A DNA stretch of 64,000 nt from assembly GCA_963682175.1 (NCBI GenBank), contig OY821788.1:17750001-17814000 (forward strand), given 5' to 3'. Made by a program: the position numbers and the translations under genes. Positions 11,201 to 19,433 of this stretch are shown piece by piece (within the stretch, counting starts at the first letter, position 1; each line of letters opens with the position of its first letter). Under the pieces are notes generated by a model. That model was given only the letters and a program-made list of their open reading frames with translations, did not search any database and had not been told where the DNA came from. Source of the stretch: Triglochin maritima (taxonomy: Eukaryota; Streptophyta; Magnoliopsida; Alismatales; Juncaginaceae).

Positions 11201-11908
11201 ACTTAAGTCCTTCTCCCCCACAATGTAGAACGTCTCCGGGAAGGCTTCAAGCCAAGCATTTGTCATCAAAATGCGGTCGATCTTGGTTTCGATGCGTGCA
11301 CTTCCTTCGGATGAGTTTGACCACGTAAATTCACCTCCCACCGAGGGTGTCTCTAGTAGTTGGAGTGTATCAACGCACTCATTGAATTCCCTTGTTGCAA
11401 TCTCGTTTATTTCGCCCCCCCCACATTTTTCACTCGCCCTCCGGATGCAATTAAAGTCCCCCCCCACAATCCACGGCTTAGTGTCACTTGGAGCAATGGA
11501 GGCAAGGTCCTTCCACAACGCCCTCCTATCCATGTGTGCGTTTGCACCATAAATTGCCGAGAACTCAAATTCAACTCCTTCCTTTTTCATTCTCCCTTGG
11601 AAGTGAAGTACTTGTGTAGTTTCGAAAGTGACTTTAAGATCAACAAGATTTTCGTTCCAAAGTACCAAAATTCGGCCGGAATCCTCAATTTCACTATTTG
11701 CTACCCATGCATGTGGCCAAATTGCACGCTTGAACTTTGCTAGCCTCTTCAATTTGACTTTGTGCTCAAGAAGGCAAATCACCTCCGGTTGAAGCTCCTT
11801 TATTCGACCCCTAATCATGAGTGCACGGCCGGGTCCATTTGCACCGCGCACATTCCACACTAAGAGATTCATGGGTTTAAGGTGTGGGGCGAGCCCCTTT
11901 ACCTCCAT
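8282..11908 (-). CDS. LINE-B ORF2: endonuclease-reverse transcriptase, open frame
   Basis: Open for 1208 codons from an ATG at 11908. The better start is the in-frame ATG at 11872 (residue 13, MNLLVWNVRGAN), which matches LINE-A and LINE-C and lies 4 nt after the ORF1 stop. Endonuclease: N19, E48, D151/N153 in GGDFNC, D211, and D237-H238 in SDH. Reverse transcriptase: about 500-760, with IPKK, D595 in KLDIRKAYDS, GLRQGDPLAPY and FADD at 697-700. The C-terminus holds a zf-RVT domain with C1084-X2-C1087, H1096 and C1101. All catalytic residues I checked are present and there is no internal stop, so this is the only apparently undamaged ORF2 in the window. No RNase H domain is seen. Confidence 0.92.
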   Translation of the reverse strand: MEVKGLAPHLKPMNLLVWNVRGANGPGRALMIRGRIKELQPEVICLLEHKVKLKRLAKFKRAIWPHAWVANSEIEDSGRILVLWNENLVDLKVTFETTQVLHFQGRMKKEGVEFEFSAIYGANAHMDRRALWKDLASIAPSDTKPWIVGGDFNCIRRASEKCGGGEINEIATREFNECVDTLQLLETPSVGGEFTWSNSSEGSARIETKIDRILMTNAWLEAFPETFYIVGEKDLSDHTMLTMKTEGQGSRKKKNFRFENHWGEHEEFCEVVKGAWATLVNGTPMFRVVAKLKEVKEALKSWSGVKFGNVANMVGTATSTLAEVRRLRLASPRDISLAQAEVKAKEELNRVLEREESIIRQKSRVKWLKEGDRNTRFFHAHLRVRRATNKVRRLCEGELILEKECDIREAFRRFFANLFANGFQVQPLMTSIILPQLDPREGESLVRKLDMKELEEVVLNANVDKAPGPDGFNAKFFKAAWGIIKKDVFKAVDSCMSNGKILAQMNYTSITIIPKKTTPMKVEDFRPIALCNMMYRFIAKVLANRLKSLLPKLVGETQSAFVQGRRISDNILLAHELCHNLHLARGRGRMCIKLDIRKAYDSISWEFLDQVMLRFRFPDKWRKIIMACVEASFVVTVNGANSKPFRAGNGLRQGDPLAPYLFVLCMEVLSEMVKLAVVEGRIEPLVCGDISVSHLLFADDVLLFARATKENAKGIKKVLDDFTACSGLSFSASKSQIFMGGEVTYGEWIVEHLEMERKEFPVVYLGLPLFSGRMGRSHCGVLINKVKARLSTWQQNFLSIAGRVELVRSVLVSLSIYWTSAFMVPRKVLHELDGLMSHFIWGGPKKWVAVAWKDVCTPKSEGGLGLKKLTEWNDVGLLRLFWLVVEGGNSLWVKCMRHKYLKNRSIWQARPPASSSWAWRGILRVREVARRNIHYKVGNGEDIRFFQYPWCGDPFQVEPWGERLHYELGVPWDTKASFFIEEGEWRLPYPRSSTMETLWVKIRNIPIRGGVDKPARLNGKDGTLDMKEVWTWVKPPGIKISWGDMVWHKHGIPKHALTAWRALRGRLLTKKLMNQRGAKHDPVCALCATMEEDVEHLFWVCSFTREVWEGLLTCLHVSPAIASTLVGEANRIIHARGGCIERLERKWAFNAMVHECWQERNRRIFEGEAKKPADICEIIKDTIRCMGDKVKDIAKNEEDHTRFVVTWS

Positions 11909-12839
11909 GCGTGATCTTTTGTTGCGCCAACCCTTTCTCTCGTATTGCTTTAAATAACTCGGGTTGTGGTGAGATAGAACCTAAGTCCACCGGTGGTGGG
12001 GGGGATCCTTTCCTCCTCGGATTCCTCTTGCTAGCAAGCTCGGTTGCCATCTCCTTCCCATGGTCCTCCACCATACTTTCCAATGCCGCGAATTTGCCTT
12101 CACTTGTCCATGCAACCTTGCGCACTACCTCCTTTTCCTTTCTCACGCGCTTAGGTGATTCCCACGACCCTTCTTCTCTCATTAACGAAATTAGTCCTCG
12201 TGAGCTCCCATGATCATCAATTTCGTGCATGGGAGGTAACTTGCACTTCATATTCTCCATATTTGCTTCATGCACGTTTATTTCCTTCCCTTCCTTGCTA
12301 TTATTTCGAGTGGCCTCCACTAGTGCACCTTCCTCATGTGTTGCACACATGGTTTCCTTATTTGGACCCTCCTTTGCTAGTGGAACTGGAAAGTGCTTTT
12401 GGTTCCCCTTGTTTTCACTCCCACCATCACGTGGTGCTTCCTTATTGGCCCATTTGAATCTAGAGCACTCATCCCTCTCCTCATTGGTTCTCCCAAGAGC
12501 AAAGCACCCCCTCTCCACATTCTCTTCATGCATGTAACATATGTGTGTTTCCCTCCCTTCCTTTTCACTATTTCGAGTTGCCTCCACTAGTGCACCTTTC
12601 TCATGTGTTCCACACATGATTTCCTCATTTGCACCCTCCTTTGCTAGTGGATCTAGAAAGTGATGTTGGTCCCCCTTATTTTCACTCCCTCCATCACGTG
12701 ATGCTTCCTCTTTGGTTCTTCTCCTAGAGCACTCATCCTTCTCCTCATTGGTTCTTCCAAGAGCAAGACACCCACTCACCTTTGGTGTGGCTTTGCTTTT
12801 GTCTTTGTTTTTTTGTCCACATGGCATGTTCGGATTTGT
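11877..12839 (-). pseudogene. LINE-B ORF1, C-terminal fragment
   Basis: About 320 codons in one frame, without a genuine start: the frame runs upstream into satellite at the truncation point. It contains a tandem duplication of about 87 residues (about 12246-12770; each unit has ALGRTNEE, DGGSENKG, PLAKEG, ALVEATRN) and ends with the family's conserved block PPPPVDLGSISPQPELF and a TAA. The RNA-binding domains are absent, so it is non-functional as Gag. The stop lies 4 nt before the ORF2 ATG. Confidence 0.85.
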
Positions 12840-15192
12840 CTCTCTCACCCTTCTCCTTCCCTATATTTCTCTCTCTACTTCTCCTTCTCCCTCCCTCTTT
12901 CCTTCTCTCCTTCTCTCTCACCCTTCTCCCTTCCCTATATTTCTCTTTGTTCTCCTTCTCTCTCACCCTTCTCCTTCCCTATATTTCTCTCTCTACTTCT
13001 CCTTCTCCCTCCCTCTTTCCTTCTCTCCTTCCCTTCCAGTCTCCTCTTCCTTCTCTCTCTCCTTCTCCTTGTCTTTCTCCGTCTAGCTCACTTACCGACT
13101 CCCTCACTCTTTCTCCCTCTCTCCTTCTCTTTCTCTCTCTCCTCTCTCCACTTCTCGCTCTAATTCACTCTCTCCCCTTCTCCGTTTCACTCCCTCCTTG
13201 TCGCTCTCCTTCTCCCTCTCTCTCCTTCTCTATTGTTCTCTCTGCTTCTCCATCTCTCCTTGCCCTTCTCACTCTCTCCCCCTCCGTCCACCTCTCCTCT
13301 CCTCTCTCTCCTTCTCCTTCTAGCTCTCTCTCTCCGTGCCTCTCTCCTTGTTTCCCCATTTCCTTCTCTCTCGTCCCACACTCTCCTTCTCTCTCTCCCC
13401 TCCTCCTTGTTTTTTACTCTCTTGTTGTCCCGCGCTCTCTCCTTCCCACTCCACTCTCTGATTCTCTCTTCCCTTCTATCTTCTCTCTCCTTATCCCTCA
13501 CTCTTCGTCTTCCATCTCCTTCCCTTTCTCTCCTTCTCCTCTACTTCAATACCTCTCCTTCTCTTTCCCCTTCTCCTTCTCTCTCCCTCGCTTGCCTTCT
13601 CCTCTTGCTTCTCTCCCTCTCTCTCCTTCTCCTTCCCATCTCCACTCTTCTCCCTCTCTCCGTCTCCTTCTCTCTCCTTCTTCCTCCTTCCCTCCCCCAT
13701 CTCCCTCTACTTCTCTCTCCTTGTCCATCTCACTCTCCCCTCCTCTCTCACTCTATCGTACTTTCTTGCTCTCCTCCTCCTTCTTCTCTCTCTCCTCCTC
13801 CTCTATCTCTCCTCTCCTCGTCTCCTTCTCGCTCTCCTCCCCTCTCACTCCCATTGTCCTTCTCTCTCTCTCTCTCCTTATCTACTCTCCCCTTCTCCAT
13901 CTCTCCGTGTGCCCTTATTCTTCTCTCCTTGCCCCCTCTCTTGTTCTCCTTCTCCCTCCTCCTCTCCCCTTCTTCTCCCTCCTCCTCTCCCTCCTCTTCC
14001 TCCTTCTCTTTCTCTCATCTCTCTCCTTCTGCTTCGCTTGTCCTTCTCTCTCCTCCTCCCTCTTCTTTTCCTCTCCGTCACCTTCACTCTCTCTCACTCC
14101 TCTCGTTCTCCTTCTCTCTCCCCTTCTCCTTCCCTCTATTTCTCTCTCTACTTCTCCTTCTCCCTCCCTCTTTCCTTCTCTCCTTCCCTTCCAGTCTCCT
14201 CTTCCTTCTCTCTCTCCTTCTCCTTGTCTTTCTCCGTCTAGCTCACTTACTGACTCCCTCACTGTTTCTCCCTCTCTCTTTCTCTCTCTCCTCTCTCCAC
14301 TTCTCGCTCTAATTCACTCTCTCCCCTTCTCCGTTTCACTCCCTCCTTGTCGCTCTCCTTCTCCCTCTCTCTCCTTCTCTATTGTTCTCTCTGCTTCTCC
14401 ATCTCTCCTTGCCCTTCTCACTCTCTCCCCCTCCGTCCACCTCTCCTCTCTCTCCTTCTCCTTCTAGCTCTCTCTCTCCCTCCCTGTCTCCTTGTTTCCC
14501 CATTTCCTTCTCTCTCGTCCCACACTCTCCTTCTCTCTCTCCCCTCCTTCTCCTTGTTTTCACTCTCTTGTTGTCTCGCGCTCTCTTCTTCCCACTCCAT
14601 TCTCTGATTCTCTCTTCCCTTCTATCTTCTCTCTCCTTGTCCCTCACTCTTCGTCTTCCATCTCCTTCCCTCTCTCTCCTTCTCCTCAACTTCAATACCT
14701 CTCCTTCTCTTTCCCCTTCTCCTTCTCTCTCCCTCGCTTGCCTTCTCCTCTTGCTTCTCTCCCTCTCTCTCCTTCTCCTTCTCCTTCCCATCTCCACTCT
14801 TCTCCCTCTCTCCGTCTCCTTCTTCCTCCTTCCCTCCCCATCTCCCTCTACTTCTCTCTCCTTGTCCATCTCTCTCTCCCCTCCTCTCTCACTCTATCGT
14901 ACTCTCTCGCTCTCCTCCTCCTCCTTCTCTCTCTTTCCTTCTCTCTCTCCTCCTCCTCTATCTCTCCTCGTCTCCTTCTCGCTCTCCTCCCCTCTCACTC
15001 CCATTGTCCTTCTCTCTCTCCTTACTACTCTCCCCTTCTCCATCTCTCCGTGTGCCCTTATTCTTCTCTCCTTGCCCTCTCTCTTGTTCTCCTTCTCCCT
15101 CCTCCTCTCCCCTTCTTCTCCCTCCTCCTCTCCTTCCTTCTCTTTCTCTCATCTCTCTCCTTCTGCTTCGCTTGTCCTTCTCTCTCCTCCTC
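12840..15192 (+). repeat. Polypyrimidine satellite, about two monomers
   Basis: Landmark copies start at 13086 and 14241 (spacing 1155 bp). Just after the LINE-B junction a short block (CACCCTTCTCCTTCCCTATA and its continuation) is repeated three times, at about 12846, 12918 and 12965. The segment ends at the Gypsy insertion at 15193. No gene is present. Confidence 0.9.
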
Positions 15193-15563
15193 TGATTGAC
15201 ATCATTTCATGCTCATATTTGTATCTTATATCCATTATCTTTCACCTAAACAATGCTATGTCACGAGTTTTATGTTTAGTTTTCAGGAATAAATAGGTTT
15301 GAAGAGATGAAACATAAAAGTACCCAAAAGCTGGGAAAAAGGACTGGATTGTGAGATCTGGGGACCAAGATGCAGGGGAGAAGGACCTGAACGCAAGACA
15401 GAGGGACCTAAGAGCAAAACAGAATACTTCACACCATCATGGGGAGTATTTTAGCAATTGGATTCGGGTCGGAGCTCCAACAAACGAAGTAGATGCATCA
15501 AAGACCACCAAAAGCACAAAGAAAAGCCCAGAATAAAACTCAACTGGATCCGGACATTTTGGA
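15193..15563 (+). repeat. Partial 5' LTR of Gypsy-1
   Basis: About 371 bp directly repeated at 15866-16236 with roughly five differences by eye (including one 1-nt indel). It stops at GGACATTTTGGA, where the deletion begins. Confidence 0.85.
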
Positions 15564-15865
15564 ACGATTACATATATAGAGTCGACCCGTAGTATTACCG
15601 CGTCCCATGATCGACAAAATAAGTCCAACGAGTCGTGTAGCTAGATTTATTAATGCATCTTGTTCGGATTTTGTGGGTATATCCGCTGAAAATCCTCAGG
15701 AGACAACACTCCTCCTCCTTGGCAACAGGGAGGTTTAACGGCTTCTTGCACGTGCTAAGTGCAACCGTGATTCCTACGAAAGTGAGTTAGGATTTCTTGT
15801 TTTTCGCATGCTTTTCTCTTTCTTTGTTTTGCTCGGGACTAGCAAAAGTTAGGTGTGGGGGTATT
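15564..15865 (+). other. Gypsy-1 internal remnant and polypurine tract
   Basis: Non-coding 3' internal sequence ending in CTAGCAAAAGTTAGGTGTGGGGGTATT. The purine-rich AGGTGTGGGGG (15851-15861) directly before the LTR is the polypurine tract that primes plus-strand DNA synthesis in this group. No coding frame is recognisable. Confidence 0.75.
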
Positions 15866-16233
15866 TGATTGACATCATTTCATACTCATATTTGTATCTT
15901 ATATCCATTATCTTTCACCTAAACAATGCTATGTCACGAGTTTTATGTTTAGTTTTCAGGAATAAATAGGTTTGAAGAGATGAAACATAAAAGGACCCAA
16001 AAGCTGGGAAAAAGGACTGCATTGTGAGATCTGGGACCAAGATGCGAGGGAGAAGGACCTGAACGCAAGACAGAGGGACCTAAGAGCAAAACAGAATACT
16101 TCACACCATCATGGGGAGTATTTTAGCAATTGGATTCGGGTCGGAGCTCCAACAAACGAAGTAGATGCATCAAAGACCACCAAAAGCACAAAGAAAAGCC
16201 CAGAATAAAACTCAACTGGATCCGGACATTTTG

Positions 16234-16251
16234 GACCGCCAATTGGCGGTC
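16234..16251. promoter_or_regulatory. 18-bp perfect palindrome in Gypsy-1 U3
   Basis: GACCGCCAATTGGCGGTC is its own reverse complement and lies about 120 bp upstream of the TATA box. Each arm contains GCCAAT/ATTGGC (CCAAT-like) and TTGGCGG (E2F-like). A transcription-factor role is inference. Confidence 0.45.
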
Positions 16252-16371
16252 TGGATTAGTCCAGATCTGCCAAGATTTGTCCTGGACTTGTATTAATGTT
16301 CGTTGAGGCTATTTTTGGTGTTGGTTTAGTCCCACATCGGGGGATTGTCCCGGATTAGCTTTTTCCATGCC

Positions 16372-16380
16372 TATAAATAG
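16372..16380 (+). promoter_or_regulatory. TATA box of Gypsy-1 LTR
   Basis: TATAAATAG after GC-richer U3 sequence, in the place expected for an LTR core promoter. Confidence 0.6.
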
Positions 16381-17255
16381 AATTCTTCACCTCCTATTGT
16401 AATCACTCCATATTTTAAGTGGCTATTCTTCCTACTAGAAGTGAGGCCTTGAAGCACACACTAAAGTAGGAGGATGCTACTTTTAATGTGAGTCATTTTA
16501 TCAATAAAGTTTTGTGTTTCTTTCATTGTTTGTTTATGCTTCTTTTATAGTTTGTGCATGTTTTAGTTTAATCGTCTTTTATTTCTAACTTAGTTTTAAT
16601 ATGCTTTCTTTGTTTAGTTTAATAATTAGTGTAATGTTTAGTGAGTAGTTTCATCCCCTTTGGGGGGTGGAGTAGATGTACATACATGCATTAGAGAAGG
16701 GGATGAATGCTTTATTTTTGATGTGTTGATAAAACATGAATGTATGCTTGCTTGTTTAGGATAGAATTTATAACTTGATGAGTTTTGCCAAAATGATTAG
16801 ACACCTCTCATGCTTGTTTAGGTTCTGAAATAAATAACTTACATATGTAAATGTTAATCAACTATGTTGGTGAACAGATTGATAGGTTTTGCCATAACAT
16901 TTAGACACTTCCTATGCTTGATAAACACCACCTTCATGTGCTTAAAGAATGAATTCTACACCCACCTCTTTGCATGTGTGCACTCACTCCACCCCTTAGG
17001 GGTTTTCCCATTTCTGTATTCCAGCATTCTTCCTTTGTTCTTAGCTTAGTTATTATTTCATTGTTTGGTTCCTCCTTTCGCATTTCCTACTTCTTAGCGT
17101 AGTATAGAGTAGAGTAGCATAAACATCTTTCTCCCCCTATTTTTTCCACTTGATTTCGTACAAGCAAGAGGCTACTCACCTCCCTGAGGACGACCCGTAC
17201 TTGCCACCGCTTCATCGCGGTCGTGCACTTGCGGTTTTAAATAAAACGTTCAACA

Positions 17256-19393
17256 TGCTCTTTCTTCTTTTCCTCTCCGTCACCTTCACTCTCTCTCACT
17301 CCTCTCGTTCTCCTTCTCTCTCCCCCTTCTCCTTCCCTCTATTTCTCTCTCTACTTCTCCTTCTCCCTCCCTCTTTCCTTCTCTCCTTCCCTTCCAGTGT
17401 CCTCTTCCTTCTCTCTCTCCTTCTCCTTGTCTTTCTCCGTCTAGCTCACTTACCGACTCCCTCACTCTTTCTCCCTCTCTCCTTCTCTTTCTCTCTCTCC
17501 TCTCTCCACTTCTCGCTCTAATTCACTCTCTCCCCTTCTCCGTTTCACTCCCTCCTTGTCGCTCTCCTTCTCCCTCTCTCTCCTTCTCTATTGTTCTCTC
17601 TGCTTCTCCATCTCTCCTTGCCCTTCTCACTCTCTCCCCCTCCGTCAACCTCTCCTCTCTCTCCTTCTCCTTCTAGCTCTCTCTCCGTCCCCCTCTCCTT
17701 GTTTCCCCATTTCCTTCTCTCTCGTCCCACACTCTCCTTCTCTCTCCCCCCTCCTTCTCCTTGTTTTTCACTCTCTTGTTGTCCCGCGCTCTCTCCTTCC
17801 AACTCCACTCTCTGATTCTCTCTTCCCTTCTATCTTCTCTCTCCTTATCCCTCACTCCTTGTCTTCCATCTCCTTCCCTCTCTCTCCTTCTCCTCTACTT
17901 CAATACTCTCCTTCTCTTTCCCCTTCTCATTCTCTCTCCCTCGCTTGCCTTCTCCTCTTGCTTCTCTCCCTCTCTCTCCTTCTCCTTCCCATCTCCACTC
18001 TTCTCCCTCTCTCCGTCTCCTTCTCTCTCCTTCTTCCTCCTTCCCTCCCACATCTCCCTCTACTTCTCTCTCCTTGTCCATCTTTCTCTCCCCTCCTCTC
18101 TCACTCTATCGTACTCTCTCGCTCTCCTGCTCCTCATTCTCTCTCTTTCCTTCTCTCTCTCCTCCTCCTCTATCTCTCCTCTCCTCGTCTCCTTCTCGCT
18201 CTCCTCCCCTCTCTCTCCCATTGTCCTCTCTCTCTCTCTCCTTATCTACTCTCCCCTTCTCCATCTCTCCGTGTGCCCTTATTCTTCTCTCCTTGCCCTC
18301 TCTCTTGTTCTCCTTCTCCCTCCTCCTCTCCCGTTCTTCTCCCTCCTCCTCTCCCTCCTCTCCCTCCTTCTCTTTCTCTCATCTCTCTCCTTCTGCTTCG
18401 CTTGTCCTTCTCTCTCCTCCTCCCTCTTCTTTTCCTCTCCGTCACCTTCACTCTCTCACTCCTCTCGTTCTCCTTCTCTCTCCCCCTTCTCCTTCCCTCT
18501 ATTTCTCTCTCTACTTCTCCTTCTCCCTCCCTCTTTCCTTCTCTCCTTCCCATCTAGTCTCCTCTTCCTTCTCTCTCTCCTTCTCGTTGTCTTTCTCCGT
18601 CTAGCTCACTTACCGACTCCCTCACTCTTTCTCCCTCTCTCCTTCTCTTTCTCTCCCTCCTCTCTCCACTTCTCGCTCTAATTCATTCTTTCCCCTTCTC
18701 CGTTTCACTCCCTCCTTGTCGCTCTCCTGCTCCATCTCTATTGTTCTCTCTGCTTCTCCATCTCTCCTTGCCCTTCTCACTCTCTCCCCCTCCGTCCACC
18801 TCTCCTCTCTCTCCTTCTCCTTCTACCTCACTCTCTCCGTCCCTCTCTCCTTGTTTCCCCATTTCCTTCTCTCTCGTCCCACACTCTTCTTCTCTCTCTC
18901 CCCTCCTTCTCGTTGTTTTTCACTCTCTTGTTGTCCCGCGCTCTCTCCTTCCCACTCCACTCTCTGATTCTCTCACCCCTTCTATCTTCTCTCTCCTTAT
19001 CCCTCACTCTTCGTCTTCCATCTCCTTCCCTCTCTCTCCTTCTCCTCTACTTCAATGCCTCTCCTTCTCTTTCCCCTTCTCCTTCTCTCTCCCTCGCTTG
19101 CCTTCTCCTCTTGCTTCTCTCCCTCTCTCTCCTTCTCCTTCCCATCTCCACTCTTCTCCCTCTCTCCGTCTCCTTCTCTCTCCTTCTTCCTCCTTCCCTC
19201 CCCCATCTCCCTCTACTTCTCTCTCCTTGTCCATCTCTCTCCTTGTCCATCTCTCTCTCTCCTCCTCTCTCACTCTATCGTACTCTCTCGCTCTCCTCCT
19301 CCTTCTTCTCTCTCTTTCCTTCTCTCTCTCCTCCTCCTCTATCTCTCCTCTCCTCGTCTCCTTCTCGCTCTCCTCCCCTCACACTCCCATTGT

Positions 19394-19433
<40 letters not shown>

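Larger units (their letters stand above)
8109..12839 (-). mobile_element. LINE-B, 5'-truncated L1-type LINE with open ORF2
   Basis: A T8 run (8109-8116) marks the poly(A) end. A 165-bp 3' UTR, ORF2 (8282-11872) and the C-terminal part of ORF1 (11877 to about 12839) follow on the minus strand. The element stops inside ORF1, so the DUF4283 and zinc-knuckle part and the 5' UTR are missing, the usual result of incomplete target-primed reverse transcription. The left flank (CTCGTTCTCCTTCTCTCTC) and right flank (TCTCTCTCACCCTTCTCC) rejoin as one continuous satellite monomer. Confidence 0.9.
15193..17255 (+). mobile_element. Gypsy-1: deleted LTR retrotransposon
   Basis: A 371-bp copy of the 5' part of an LTR (15193-15563) is followed by about 300 bp of internal 3' sequence, a polypurine tract and a complete LTR (15866-17255). 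The rest of the 5' LTR and nearly all of the internal region, including gag and pol, are missing. The LTR starts TGATTGACATC, ends ...CAACA, and its 3' end resembles that of the Athila/Tat-like element at 37477-40907. The flanks TCCTC (15188-15192) and TGCTC (17256-17260) could be a 5-bp target duplication with one change. Satellite continues in phase on the far side. Confidence 0.8.
15866..17255 (+). repeat. Full-length LTR of Gypsy-1
   Basis: About 1390 bp, TG...CA. It carries an 18-bp perfect palindrome (16234-16251) and a TATA box (16372-16380), then an AT-rich transcribed part. The last 100 bp (ACGACCCGTACTTGCCACCG, then GTGCACTTGCGGTTTTAAATA) closely match the LTR end of the Gypsy element at 37477-40907, read in the opposite orientation. 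Confidence 0.8.
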
